Assembly (NCBI GenBank): GCA_947561395.2
Contig: OX387184.1
Location: 26,898,766-26,962,765, forward strand
Length of the DNA stretch: 64,000 bases
Source of the DNA: Buxus sempervirens
Taxonomy: Eukaryota; Streptophyta; Magnoliopsida; Buxales; Buxaceae
Direction: 5' to 3'
Shown: positions 43,802 through 56,985 of the stretch, piece after piece
Layout of the letters: every line of letters begins with the position of its first letter
Numbering within the stretch: position 1 is the stretch's first letter
Position numbers and translations under genes: made by a program
The notes under the pieces: model-generated
What the model was told of the DNA's origin: nothing
The model's database searches: none
What the model saw: only the letters and a program-made list of their open reading frames with translations

Positions 43802-46033
43802 TGTAACGTCCCGGATCCAAGTTACGTAGAGAAAACCGTAACTTATCTCCGAAGGTTAATATATAACCCAGGATAGCAAAATCAGAGTGAAGGAAGGACA
43901 TGAATAAAACAATAACTGGATAAACATAGTGCACTATAACCCAAGCTCAACAATAAATACAATAACCAAGGCTAACTCACATGAACCTCGCATATACCCG
44001 CAGGTGTCGACCTTACCAGAATCTGAAACAAAACAAAACAAACGGTCTGAGATACGAATATCCCAGTAAGTAGTCTATGCATGCTTATAAACATTTTACC
44101 ATTTCTAAAATATGATTCGGATTAAAATATGCAACAATTGAAAATAAACGAATAACCAGAATAATTCCACAATAATATATCAATAAATACAAAGTAACCA
44201 GAATAAATTAACAAACCATAGCAGGACTCATGACGTAAGACTGTCTTTAACCAGGGTAATCACAATGTCCACTATGCCACCTCCCGGCTTAGGTGCGAAG
44301 CCGAGTACACGATCATCGTCTTATTGCGGGAGAACCCACCCAGTACAGTAATGGGTTGGCAAGAACTACCCAAACATGGTCCGAGTACACGATAAAATGA
44401 GTGAATAGCCGCAGCCAGCCGAGTACACGATCAGGCCTCACTGAGTACACAGTGGAACACGCGTGCGTGGACAGGGAATTACAACTAGCAAAGAACAATC
44501 CCTTCCACTACCTAGCCCCTACATAGATCCATATAGCGCTATGCCTACTAGGTTCTAAAATCGGAACCAACCATGAAAATATAGTTAACACAACTCGTTC
44601 AAATCTCAACTAAACATCCCGAGTACACGGGCCCTCCCCCTGAGTACACAGAAGCAAAGCATCTACCCAAGTACATGAGCATCTAAAATTGACTCTCCAA
44701 GTACATGGAGAAAAATAAATCAAAACCAAAATTCCAACCCTTTTTATTTCAACTATTATTTTTCCTAAAATTTTGTTCATGCAATATGCAAGATTGCATA
44801 TCAACTATTTCTTTCTCTTTACTATTATTAAATTTTCAATATCTTATTTTTAAATTAAGTTACAAATCTTAAAATCCATTTTCAATCACTTTTTCCTTGA
44901 ATTTTGATTTTTCTTTCAAAATATAACTAAAATGTAATTATTTATTTGGGGTTTGAACTTATTTGTTGAATCTAACTAAAATCTAAACTAAAAAGTAATT
45001 ATGTAAGTTCTGCGTACTAATTTATTAATACAGTAGAAGGTTTGCACTAAAATGTAATTATTTTCTAAAATAATACATCAATGTTTATTTACTATTGATG
45101 TTTTGCCCCAAAATTAAAATATTTATCAATCCATGCTCCAAATAACATTCCAAATGACTTGAAAATACTCACAATAGTTTAAGCATACTAACCTAAATCA
45201 AATCTAACAATTTTTATCAATTTAGAATCATCCTTTAGGATTTCACACCAAATCCAATTCGTCAAAACATCATAGGGAGAAAAATAAAACAATCGATTTC
45301 TCACCAAATCCAATTCGTTAGAACATCATAAGGAGAAGAAAAAAAAACAAAAGAACTACTTACCTCTTCTCTTGTTCTTCCCCCTCTCCTCTCCCTTCGC
45401 CCTCCTTCCTCTTCTTTCAACAAAATGAAATAGAACCCTTCCGGTTCTCTTGGTAAGAGGGTTTTCTTATATATATATATATATGATCCGGTTAACCGAA
45501 CCGACCAAACCAACCAGACCGGTCCAATTGAACCTATTTAAATAAACCACTTAACCCAACTAAACCTAATTAAACCAATTAAATTCCCTTTTTACACATA
45601 AACCAGATTGACTAAACCGAACCCAATTGAACCGGACAAATTTACCCAATTAACCCAAATAAATTCAAGTTATCTACTAAATTAACTAAACCGCTCCACT
45701 TAATCCAATAAACCAAACCACTGAAATTAAACCCTGCTAGCCAATTAAACCAACCCACTTAAATAAACCACATAAACCCACTTAAATCAAATCAACTTAA
45801 ACCCACTTAAACCTTTTTAAAAAATTTACACCCAACCCAACTAAACTGAATTTAATCACTTAAACTGATTCACTAGAACTAAACCGATCCACCATAATCA
45901 AACCAGAATCACTAGACCCAAAACAAACCATACCACCTTTTCTTTTAAAAATTTGACTTAATTAATCTCATTAAATCCTTTAATCCCCTATTTACCCTTA
46001 ATTAAAAATTTCTTAAAAATTCCGGGTTTTACA
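43802..46033 (+). mobile_element. Solo LTR (gypsy type), 2.2 kb, copy B only
   Basis: It begins TGTAACGTCCCGGATCC and ends CCGGGTTTTACA, with the 5-bp duplication TTATT at 43797-43801 and 46034-46038. Copy A has the empty site near 10725 (TTACT). The motif GAGTACAC recurs about ten times between 44290 and 44660. A/C-rich sequence with AACC and TTAAACC words fills 45490-45950. No internal domains remain. Confidence 0.9.
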
Positions 46034-46439
46034 TTATTAGCCTACCCTTAGAACAATTTTATTCCTCTAGTTGCCTGTAAATAAAGGCCTATACCTCATT
46101 ACAAAGGGCTGGAAATTTTGAAGAGGAGAAACTCTGGAGGATTGAAGGCTCACTTGTGCTCTTGTGCATGCTTGCATTTGCTTGAAGAAGGATGTCATCT
46201 ACAAGCATACCTCCCTTTATAGTTCTGTAATATTCTTTGATTATTTTCTATTTCTTCCTCTAGCTCTATTTTCTTAAGCTAAAATTTGTTTGTGTTTTGT
46301 AAACCTACTACCTTAATCTAAGTACCTTAAGTATTTTCTCTAGTTATAAAACATGAAGATGGGAGCTAGGAGAAAGGATCAAAGGATGGCATTTAGATAT
46401 AAATCCTATTTAGTTGTAAATTATACTATTTTGCAATTG

Positions 46440-46890
46440 TGTACTTGCATGTTGTTTTCTTCAAATTGGGAAGGCAATGGGTGCTTTGGGCCAATTCAAT
46501 AACTTCACACCCAGAGTCTTTCCTATATTAATTTTTTTCCATTTTTGATGTTTTAGTATTGATATTAAGTATGCACAATGCACAAATTATAACTTATATC
46601 TTTGATTTTTAATTTTAGGCCAATTTTCGAACTAGTTAGTTTGGCTAAATCTAAGAATTTGAGCAGTTTTCCATAATCAGTTCGATCAATTATTGGTGCC
46701 TTATTTCTAGGTTCCTCGGCCAATTTTTAGGGTGGATTAACTTCTTGAAATATTCAGCCAAGTTTCGAAACTTGTCAGAGACTGCAAGGAACCATCACTT
46801 CTTAACCGTCGAGTCATGGACAACCTGCCAACTAAGCTTCAGTTTTACTGCTTTGGAACTCCTTAACCAAGTGTTTTAGTATAACTAAAA
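46440..46890. repeat. Direct repeat B1 flanking the pseudogene block
   Basis: A roughly 450-bp copy of the module at 11118-11505. It breaks off exactly at the inverted end of the RPS19-bearing element (46891). The partner B2 starts at 51165. Confidence 0.85.
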
Positions 46891-47407
46891 GGGAAAATTA
46901 TTGAATGGGGCAACTTTTTCCGGGTAATGGCAAAAAAACAGACAACGAAAATTCGGCAAAAAAAAAAAACCTTTTAAAGAATATTTGCAAAATGGGGGGC
47001 CATGTAAGCAGAGGTTGTTTTGTTCCCATTTTACCCCCCACGTCACCAAATGAAGCTCGCTCTCTCTCCTCTCGCTTTCGCCTTCCTCCATACGATCCCG
47101 ACTGGTACTACGTGAGAGCTGCTTCCAATCTTCCATGGCGAGGAAGATCTAATTGAGGCAAGTCATTGGGGTTGGAGGGTTCAGGAAGATCTATGGTGGG
47201 CGACAGAGGAACGGTAGCCGTCCGCCTCACTTTTGCAAGAGCAGTGGAGCGATTGCCCGGAACATACTTCAACAGTTGGAGAAGATGAACATCGTGGAGA
47301 TGGATACCAAGGGTGGGAGGAGAATCACGTCCTCTGGCCAGAGGCATCTCGATCAGGTCGCGGGAAGGATTGTGGTTGCCCCTTGAAAGCGATTCGATAA
47401 TTTTCCC
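46891..47407. mobile_element. Short TIR element carrying an RPS19 fragment (Pack-type)
   Basis: Inverted ends GGGAAAATTATTGAAT (46891-46906) and, complementary, 47392-47407 match at 15 of 16 positions. The GGGAAAATTA start is like many plant Mutator-like ends. Flanks TAACTAAAA and ACTGTAAAA share only part of a possible 9-bp duplication. The cargo is an intronless RPS19 fragment that fills most of the 517 bp. Interpretation as a gene-capturing MULE is an inference. Confidence 0.5.
47085..47386 (+). pseudogene. RPS19: 40S ribosomal protein S19 (eS19) pseudogene
   Basis: The C-terminal two thirds of cytosolic eS19 are readable: [52 protein letters not shown] and [20 protein letters not shown], up to the normal C-terminus and TGA at 47384. 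An 8-base insertion (AATCTTCC) near 47127 shifts the frame, and a TAT codon has become TAA at about 47149. No intron interrupts it. The N-terminal third is missing. It lies between the inverted repeats described in the preceding entry. It is non-functional. Confidence 0.92.
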
Positions 47408-47475
47408 ACTGTAAAAAACCCTTTTTTTTTGGGTAACCCCAATTCGAAGATCTTCGATCAGAGCTATGTGTTCTC

Positions 47476-49298
47476 ATGGCTTTAACTGCGTTATTACGTT
47501 CGAGTTCTTTATTTCGCAGGCGAGTTGGAGTGGTTTCGACTCCTATATCTACTGGAAATGCAGTCCAAAACCCCAGAAACTTGTGTGGGCTTCCGGCGGT
47601 GAAATCTTCGATGGAGATCGTTCTAGTGGATGAAGACGAAGGAGAAAAGGTTAATCGTCTCAAGACAAGTTATCTCGACATAATCGTTCCCACGCTTATA
47701 GAGAAGTTCTCATACAATAACGTCTATGAGGTAATATTACCTGTGATTCCGGGGTTTTCAACATTGATTGCAGTTTACATTTGAAAATTCTCTTGTAAAT
47801 TAGTTATCCACTAGTACGAAAGAAAAAACAATAATGTTTTTGATTTAAAGTTTCCGCTGTTGTATGCTTCTGTTTGTTTCTCAAAGATCGGTTTCAAATT
47901 CTGGTTTTCATTTTTCCCGTTTCTTTATTCTAATATTCGTTTATTTCACTGGTATCCGTTGTGTTGGTTTCTGTTTTACATTTTTTTCTTCATATTCAAT
48001 CCATTATTGTGTTTGCATTCCGCTAAATCTGGGAGTTTACTTTGCCAACATGTGATCTTGAATTCGGGTAGGTTCCGAAGGTTGAGAAGGTTGTGGTGAA
48101 GTGCGATATAGAAGATGCAGGACGGAATCCGAAAGTTATGGAAACCGCAATGTAGAATTTGGAGCTCCTTACTGGGCAGAGGCCCATGAAGACACGATCA
48201 AGGGTGCTCGATGCCAACCTCAAGCTCAGGGACAGCAAACCTGGTAGAACCGCTGCTACTTTGAGAGGAAATGTGAGTTTTCACTAACTCAATTTGCTTC
48301 TTGTATATGCAGATTGCATCCTTCTATTCTATTCTTCATTATTTATACTACAACTCAAATTCAAAAAAAAATTTGGTGTAAGTGCCCATAATAATATTTG
48401 GAAATCTTATGATAATTTAATTGTAATGCTTAAAAAGTGATTCAGAGTTTTATTGATTATTGTGTATCTTTTCCATCTGGTTGATTTCTGTCACTTTATG
48501 ATTCAAGTTAGTTGATTCTGTTTCTGTTGTCATTTTTGGATGTTGATAAAGCTACGGTGATTGGATTCATATATAGACTGACAATGTCCATAGTTTAGCA
48601 CAATCTCAGGATGAATGATGCATTTGCTAAGGATTGAGCTGTATATTCTCTTTTGCTTTTATGTTATTGTTCTGTCATTGTGCTAGTTAATAGTTTATTT
48701 GGTTAAAGCGAAAGGGTATCTGAATCAACTTAAATGAAGTATGTGGTATCAGCATTCTGGTATATACTCAGTTGTGGCTACAAATGTGTGAATGGCATTT
48801 TTAGACAAATGTGTAACTTTGATTATGATCTCAGTTGACATTATTGGGACTTTTAAGTGGCCTACTAGGTATTGTGAACAATACAAATAAAAGAGTTAGG
48901 ACAGTTATGTTCATTCAAATGTGTTAATTTTAACTTAGAAACATTTTAGCTGGAATTCATCAAGTAGTGGATATTGCTTCAATTACATTAACGTCATGTT
49001 TCAATTTGTACTTATCCTTAATTGAATATGACAGATGATGTATTCGTTTTTGGATCGACTCATAAACTTGTTGCTTCCCGGTACAATGGATGTCTAAGAT
49101 GTGAAACCCAACAGCTTTGATGGGCATGGAAATTATAGATTTAGATCACATGAACAGAGCATGTTTCCGGAGATTAGGTATGGCACCATTACTAAGGGTA
49201 TAGACGTCTGCATAACCACAATGGCTAAAACAGATAAGGAAGCCCAGCAGCTACTTTCTCTCATGGGAATGCCATGCAACATAAAATGGATGTCTTGA
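47476..49298 (+). pseudogene. Plastid 50S ribosomal protein L5 (uL5c) pseudogene
   Basis: Three exons in phase 0 (47476-47730, 48072-48272 and 49035-49298) with GT-AG introns encode a nuclear gene for plastid ribosomal protein uL5. There is a transit-peptide-like start (MALTALLRSSSLFRRR), then [72 protein letters not shown] and [18 protein letters not shown]. In-frame stops lie at about 48153-48155 in exon 2 and 49096-49098 in exon 3, and the tail after GMP is abnormal. Because the introns remain, it came by DNA-level duplication, not by retroposition. The start codon and first exon are intact. A plant would have a functional copy elsewhere. Confidence 0.9.
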
Positions 49299-50825
49299 AG
49301 TAGTGGTTTGCAGTAGGAGGAAAATGAAATCAGCCTTTCATTCTATATACTTTGTTTGCAGAAATAGCACCTTAAGACTACATGGAAGTTACTATAGATT
49401 GTGATTATGTGATCTTATGTATTTTGCTGATTTATGAAGATATTGTAATTCATGGAATAGTTTTTTTTTTGGCTGAAGTTTGCTCAGATGATTGGGTTAG
49501 TGAGTTGGTAGAGTTTGGCTTTGATCATGTTAAGTTTCTGTTAACTTGTTCGTTGGAAAATCCATGTTTGGTTAGCCACCCATGTTAATTCACTGGGGTT
49601 AGAAATCTGAATCTGTTTCTGGCTTCTTTTATTTTGGAAACCAGGGCAATAATTTTATTGATTGCAACTTAATTGATAGCTTAATTGTAGTTGTACTACC
49701 TTTTCCTTTGTTATATAGGAGCAAACATGTCATTTTTAATATGTTCACATTTGTTTTGGTAGAACGATTGTAATTTCTTGCAAGTTTTTTTTTTTGTCAG
49801 AAAGGTTTATGGTACAAGTTAAACTCCAAAATTTAGAAATTGTATCCATCGTTTACTTTTCTCAATAATTTTGACGTAGCATTTTGACCTTGATTAAGTT
49901 TCTGACTAATTTTGAGTAATATATAGAGGATTTGGAGAAACTTTGGTGTTTTGTAGCCACATTCTTACTTAAATGAATGTTCTAAGACCTGTTTCGTATT
50001 CTTGCTCTTGCTAAGCATCAGAACTCTTGGAACTTTCAATCTTAAGGAGTTGAGATTCAAGTATCTGAACTTTTAAGGATCTTGAGTTATGTTTTTTTTT
50101 TTTTTGGAAAGTGATAGTGCATTAAAAGGTGAACCCTTAAATTCAAATTTCACTAGGAAATTGATATTTGTATATAAAGTGGGAACAACCTTGCAGTTTT
50201 ATATCTTCACCACACACCCCTCCCTCCCTCCTTCCCAACCCACAAAACCCAACCAACCAAGAATTGTTTGTTTTAGAAGAAAATGGAATGCTGAAAATTT
50301 TATTTTTTATTATCAAGCAACTACTGATTGCAGGTCACTCATTTTTTTTGTTGAGATTCAGTTCAACTTTTTTTTCTTTAGAAATTTATTTGAAGTTTAA
50401 TTTATCAAGCAACTAAATTATATTTTGTCTTTTGTGTATATTTTGTAGGCTTTTAGCAAGCATGCAAGTACAAAGGAGCTCTTGGCAAGAGAACAAACAA
50501 GGATATTTGTCTAAATAACAGTTAGAATTCATATTGTTCAAAGAGATTGAAATATGTTTAATTGTGTACTTACAAATTTATTATTTTGAGAGATTTTCTT
50601 ATAGGTTGAAAAAAAGTAATTTTAATGTGTCATGTGATTTTCCTAATAAAATTTTCTTTTTATTAGCTTTCACACTTGAGATTGTATGTTTATGTGGCAA
50701 AGCAAGTTTATATATTACAAATCAGGTTATGTTTATAATTAATTACAAAAAAAGAAGAAGGATTATTTGGCTACAATATTTTGCATTTTTAGCAGCAATC
50801 GGTTCCCTCAATAATTGTTTTTAAA
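49299..50825. other. Region after the uL5c pseudogene, no gene seen
   Basis: AT-rich sequence with long T runs and no family-like frame. It may be the remaining downstream flank of the duplicated uL5c gene. An exon-like stretch ending in TAA at about 50451-50515 is preceded by TTTTGTAG, but I do not recognise it. Confidence 0.4.
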
Positions 50826-51125
50826 CAACCTTTAACAACAGTCTTATTCCGTCTCCAATTTAATGTCATCAAAAGTACTAATTTTTAGTTGCAACTTTAG
50901 CGATGGTTACCTTTGTCACCAAAAGTTTTTTAATTACTATTAGCGGCAATCTTACTTCGTCGCAAATTCTAATGCCTTTGTCGCGAATTCAAATGAGAAC
51001 TTGCAGTTACCAAGTTTTTGCGACAACATTGGTTGTTACTAAAACTCCTAATATTAGTGGCAACCGTTGTCTATGTTGCTGCAATAGTATTCTTGACGGT
51101 CTTTTTTGTGACGAGTAGTAGTTGC
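50826..51125. repeat. Subterminal-repeat-like stretch (another DNA transposon end)
   Basis: Words such as TTAGCGGCAATC, TTCGTCGCAAATT, TTTTGCGACAAC and TTAGTGGCAACC recur every 30-50 bases, a pattern seen at the ends of plant CACTA-type non-autonomous elements. A CACTA terminus itself was not found. It lies just before direct repeat B2. Confidence 0.4.
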
Positions 51126-51164
51126 CGCAAAATCTTTTTTGTATCTTTTTTCCATGTCTCACAG

Positions 51165-51615
51165 TACTTGCATGTTGTTTTCTTCAAATTGGGAAGGCAA
51201 TGGGTGCTTTGGGCCAATTCAATAACTTCATACCCAGAGTCTTTCCTATATTATTTTTTTTTTCCATTTTTGATGTTTTAGTATTGATATTAAGTATGCA
51301 CAATGCACAAATTATAACTTATATCTTTGATTTTTAATTTTAGGCCAATTTTCGAACTAGTTAGTTTGGCTAAATCTAAGAATTTGAGCAGTTTTCCATA
51401 ATCAGTTCGATCAATTATTGGTGCCTTATTTCTAGGTTCCTCGGCCGATTTTTAGGGTGGATTAATTTCTTGACATATTCAGCCAAGTTTCGAAACTTGT
51501 CAGAGACTGCAAGGAACCAGCACTTCTTAACCATCGAATCATGGACAACCTGCCAACTAAGCTTCAGTTTTGCTGCTTTGGAACTCCTTAACCAAGTGTT
51601 CTAGTATAATTAAAA
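51165..51615. repeat. Direct repeat B2 flanking the pseudogene block
   Basis: The second roughly 450-bp copy in copy B. Unlike B1, it continues collinearly with copy A up to the CACTA-2 insertion point. Confidence 0.85.
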
Positions 51616-52009
51616 TGCATGAGTTAATCCTCAACGAGACAACAACTATATCTACTGACCGCTATCCCTTAAATATTCTCCCATCCTGTTCCCAATATAC
51701 AGAATGACTCCTCCTCCATCCTGTTTTAAACTTCAGTTTCTTGATCGAAATATGATTAGATTAGTTTCATTCTCTTTCTATCTCTATTTTTATATAAACC
51801 CTTCAACATATCTATTTTAATTTCCTCTTGCCGCTCTGTTTTTTAGGCCTGGTTGCCATATGAGAAGCTCTGAACTCTCCCAGTGAGGTCTCTGGTCATG
51901 GTGTTGGCTAGTCGCATGGACTTTAATGTAATCTGACAATAACATAAAAATACCGAAGAAAACTGAAGGCAACAGGGAGATGCATTCCTCATCTATATGA
52001 TGCTCAAAT
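51616..52009. other. Non-coding duplicated flank up to CACTA-2
   Basis: Collinear with 11506-11900 of copy A. No gene is seen. AAT at 52007-52009 is the left target duplication of CACTA-2. Confidence 0.6.
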
Positions 52010-52014
52010 CACTA

Positions 52015-52300
52015 CAAAAAAAGTCTTTTTATTACGGCACTTCAAAAGTGCCCTTATAATATAGAAAAATGCCGTTATAACATATAACGGCATTTTGATG
52101 AAGTGCCGTTTCAAGTGGTGTTGCATTATGTTATAGCGACAACTTATAACGACACTTTGGAATATGCCGCTATAAAGTGACTTTTTACGGCATTTAAAAA
52201 TGCCGTAAAAATATAAGCTATTACGGCATTTTTTTAAAGTGTCGTAATAAAATTTATCAGCACTTGAAGGCTTTAACGGCAACCAACAAATGCCGCTAAA
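52015..52300. repeat. CACTA-2 subterminal repeats, gene-distal end
   Basis: Hairpin-forming TTACGGCATTTT-type units matching 29220-29505 of copy 1. Confidence 0.85.
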
Positions 52301-52313
52301 AGTATATTAATTT

Positions 52314-52439
52314 TAAAAAAAATTTAATTCACCCCCCCACCCCAAAACCCTGCCCCACCCCTAAAAAAAATTAATTCACACCCCACCACCCCTAAAAAAA
52401 TTTAATTCACCCCCACCACCCCACCCCACCCCTAAAAAA
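52314..52439 (-). repeat. C-rich (minus-strand G-rich) repeat in CACTA-2
   Basis: Three units with C-runs, the mirror of 29080-29205. The G-rich strand is the coding strand of the transposase genes in both copies. Confidence 0.85.
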
Positions 52440-52558
52440 AATTAAAGATCGGTGTATTTAGATTCCTGTCCATTCGATGTATTTGTCTAGGCACAATATA
52501 ATAATACATTAGGTATGTGGCCCAAGGCTGCTGTGACTAAAACCACCCAACAAAAACC

Positions 52559-55363
52559 GTTCCTACTTCCTTAGTGGCCCAAAAAGAACGGACGAAGGAT
52601 CACCGTTACATTGATTCTTGGATAGAACCAACAACCGTTAGGCGAGAGTCCCAAGGAACTGTAGGTTGGTTCTCTAAGCAGACCAAACTGGTCACTGCAG
52701 ATCACATAGAAAATGTAAACAGCAAATTCACTATAAGGCTGTAAATTTATGTTAGAACTGTAATAAACATAAATCTTCCCCATGAATTTCTAGTGAACAG
52801 AAATATGATCTACAAGCAAAAAATGGAAAAGACGCACATTCTTTAGCTGCAAAAGTTATCCTTGTAAAACTGGGCCCAAAAGCCTGCTGGTGACAAGGAG
52901 GTATAATCGCCAGGTCAAAAGCTGAAGTACTTGAAAGTTCAAATACTAGTCTTTTGTCACCGTCAGAGAATCTAAAGAACAATTTGTAACAGGAATTTAA
53001 ACCACAATTTTACCTGCCATAGACACTCAAGAATGCTCCACAAATGTCAGACTCGTAACTTCTGATCAATCTATAAAAAGAATGATAAATTTGATGAGAA
53101 CTGACACACATAAACACAAAATATGCCATCAAACAGAGGAGTTTCACTAAACAGAGACAACATGTAAAAAGAACTGTAAGAAGTTGAACTCACCATGCAC
53201 AACGAACCAGATACAAGGCCACTTCCCTTCATTGTGTGAAACTCACATTCCTTGGATTGAAACTGAACTCCCTAGTCTGATATATTGAATGATCAGCGAG
53301 GAAAATAATTCCTACCTCAATTATGTCTCCTCAGCTTTAGAAATCTGGAACAATTAAAGCTTGAGGGCCTTCAAGATGCTTAAAGTAACATGGAGGAAGG
53401 AAATAGGGAAATATTTGCGGATTCCTGTCCTTAATCACAAACCCAGGAAAACAGATTGCTAGTGGTATCTCTAGATATCAATTAATTTTACACAATAACA
53501 GAGAGTTTTACCACTAGCAATCTCTAGGTATCTCTAGATATCCAAATTCATGTAACAGTTTTACCCATCTTTAAAAGACAATCCATGTTTAGACCTGTGA
53601 TACATTAACGTTATCTTTAATAAGAAACTTCCTCCGTGTGTGTTGGTGTCTGTGTGTGTGTGTGTGTGTGTACACATTAAATGAAAATATAGGATCTCTC
53701 TCAAGGGATTCAGACCTGGGATTAAAAACCATATGAGTTATGATTTAACTCAAAAAATAGGTTTCAAATAACATACTTTAGGATTTTAATAACCATGTTG
53801 GTATCAAGTTAATATCAAGCATAAGATAATAGTCAAAGAAGCTGCTGTGCAGCCACATAAAAAGGAAACTAGAACATCTAAAAGCTGAATATATCTGATG
53901 TCATATAAAACTAAATAAAAGTAAACCCATCTGAGAAATGCACTTTAAATGTTGTCAAGACACAATGGGAAAATATTACCCAAAAAAGAAATACATATCT
54001 GGGGTCAGTCTGGAGGTGAAAACTATGGATGTTTCAGACCTCTGGTTGATTGTGATTATGTTCTTGAGAGGTCTTAAGTTGGTTGTTTGCTTCATCTGAT
54101 AAATCTGTTTGTGGATTTTTTGTCTGTATGCACCCCTCACTAACCTTACTAACGGTGTCAACTTCCAGAGGCCCAAGTTTTTCTTCTAAATGCTTGACAG
54201 CAGAGATTAAAGATCTCACATCCTGAGCTTCTGATAGTGGTAAAACAGTAGTAAAACAGATTGCTAGTGGTAAAACAGTAGTAAAACAGATTGCTAGTGG
54301 TAAAACAGATCACTAGGCTTAAAGTAAACTACTAAAAATTTAATCAATTATCAGAAATTTAATATATCTGTATTTTATCAATAAATGTAATGATTAAAAA
54401 TAATAATAATGTTACTTGGAGAACATCCAAAACATCTCCACTAGTAATAATAATGTAACTTGGAGAACATTCAACAAGTAGTAAGGCAGCTAAGGAAGAT
54501 GTTAAAAGAAAAGTTTAAGGGGGAATAATGAATGCCATTAATGTATAAGTCGGAAGCATGAGAAACTTTACATAACCCTAGAAAATGACAAACGACATGT
54601 GAAAAAAAATGAATCCAACGATAGCTGGTCATATTTTCTGTCTTTATTTGTTTTTATTTTAGGGTATCAGTCTAAATAATATGTTGGGACGTCTAACTTT
54701 GTGTCATTATGATGGACAAAATACTAATATTCTCCTCATCATAGACCATACTTTCCAGTAATCTCTTTCTGATGAGCATTCTCTGCTTAAAAAATTGTAA
54801 GATGGCTTGGTTCTAATTGTAAACAAAAATATGCAAGTCGAAGCTACTAAAATACCAAGGCGTATCTTCTTAAACCTGGATTTCAGACCCTTCAGTAATT
54901 CCTCTGCTTTGGCTGTTTGCCCAGTACTAGATAAGGCCCATATAATCAACAGATCAAGATGCCACTCAAGATACCAGGATGACTGAAAATAAAATGCTCA
55001 TAAGATAATCAGAAGAAATTCAATAGCAGATAAACATTAAAGAAATAGATCCACAAAAATCATAGACAAATTCAGGTTCATACACCTAAGATGATGAAAC
55101 ATCCAATAAAAGGGGAAAACAATATTGAATACTACTAGATATGATATTAAAAGTAGACTTAAAAAAGGAAACAATATAAACCATCAAAGCACTTCTAGAA
55201 GGGAGTTAAGGATGTGGCAATTAAAAAGACGTCTAAGAATAGGAAGACATCAAAATGAAGGCAAATAAAATTCTGAAAATGATTGATTTCTAAGTTGATT
55301 TATGTCTGAAAATGATTATTCAAGTAGACTTCAACACAGGCTCTCTTCATCAGTTGAGCTCCT
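52559..55363 (-). other. Unrecognised exon-like cargo in CACTA-2
   Basis: The same content as 26158-28960. Substitutions against copy 1 are seen at the partners of 26650, 26928 and 27320. The change at 26650 turns Glu into Lys in the frame there, and the change at 27320 turns Ser into Ala. No function is assigned. Confidence 0.35.
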
Positions 55364-56767
55364 CTATGACATGACATTTGACATCTGTTAAGAATTTAAT
55401 TCAAAAATGTATATTAGATATTTGTGTATTTCATTTTAAACTTTGAAAACCAATATCATAGAAAATTAGTAGTACCAGTAAATGTTCCATGATGCTCAAT
55501 CTGCCTCGAAGATCATCAAGCTCCTTATGGACATTAGCCATTTCTTTATCCTTAGTTGAAATAATTTCTCTTAGTTGCTCAGCTTCTCCACAAGAAAGGC
55601 ATGAAGTGGATCCCCATATGCTAGTAGGGGTCGGGCCCATACCATAGCCACGGACTCGGCCTGGCCTCTCACGTCCCATGACCCTAGCATATACATCACC
55701 ACGACCATCTTTATCTTGTGATCTTTCTTGTGTTTGTGAAATCAATTCTTCCATTTTTTCCTAAAGTGAGTATTTAAACTATTAGTATAATCACCTATAA
55801 ATTTCCAAATACTTGACATTTACACAACAACACTTACAATTGCCTCTGCAGCAGCTGCATCTACAGCTGTGCCATCTTTATGCTTGTGGGTTTTTATAAA
55901 CAACCAAGCTCGGTCAGTGACCATATCTGGATCTTTTCTTTGCTACAAATTAGCAAGACAAGCAAGAGTAAGTCAGAATATTCGTTTAATATACAATAAT
56001 TTTTAAATTTCTCTTCTATATCAAGAAATACCTCCTCATACTCCACACGAGCAAAACTCTTTTGCCCAGAGGTGTGAAGCATTGCCTGCTTAGCACGACT
56101 GGCTTTGTTTTTAATACTTATAGCCTACATTGCAATTTAAAAAACATAGAACTTAAAGTAGAAACACACCTATTTTCCTAATTCACGTATTAATTATAAC
56201 TTATGCATACCTTGCTTTTTTCAGAGTCCCAATAGTCAATAAGTATAGGCCATTGGGAGACTTCAACTTCAATGGGCTTATTCATTAACCTTTCAATACG
56301 CGTGGAGAATCTAGTATAGTATTTCTCCTTCAGCTCTGCCTTGAATTCTCTCCACTTATGATTTGCAGACTTCATTACAAAATCTCGTCCAGCAATTGGG
56401 ATATCAAATCGTTCCTGTAATGTTAAATAAGGATTAAACAAGATTCTTTAAATTAAATAAAACATGAACACATATCAACATATATGTGTGTGTTTGGGGG
56501 GCGAGGGTGCAATACCTGAATTTTTTGCCAAAGACTATCTTTGTAAATTGTATCTATCTTGATCCAATTGGTTTTATCTAGTGGCAAAATCCTTCCATTT
56601 TTCACTTGAACTCCAATATATGCAGCAAGCGTTTTAGCATTGATTCCTATAGGTTGACCACGTGTATTAAGAATTATCGGTATCTTCTCATCCACAGGCA
56701 TTCTTGCCATCCAGGCAAGGCGAGTGCGCCCCCTACCTCTCTTTTGGGGTGTCACGGATATGTTCAT
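55364..56767 (-). CDS. Transposase_24-type CACTA protein, copy 2
   Basis: The six-exon structure and protein are the same as those of the gene at 24754-26157: basic N-terminus, WREFKAELKEKYY core and C-terminal coiled coil. The only difference noticed is one base in the fourth intron (partner of 25692). The presence of two intact copies argues against decay of the family. Confidence 0.85.
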
Positions 56768-56985
56768 TATTTAATACCTATAAAGACAATCTATATAAAA
56801 CCATAAGTCACTCAAAGAAGAAGAAATTCATAAAGATATATGAACCTAAACAAGCATTTAAACAAAGAGAAATAAGAGGATAATAAAGATTTTACAGCTT
56901 GTTTAGAGATAATGCTAAGCTGGAAATTCATAAAATGAAACCTGGATAAATGATAAACTCATAAAATGTTCATTTCATTAATGAA

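Noticed and set aside
47860..48099. Frames between uL5c exons 1 and 2 as a small membrane protein gene
   Set aside because: They lie within a GT-AG intron of the uL5c pseudogene; the hydrophobic look comes from T-rich intron sequence.
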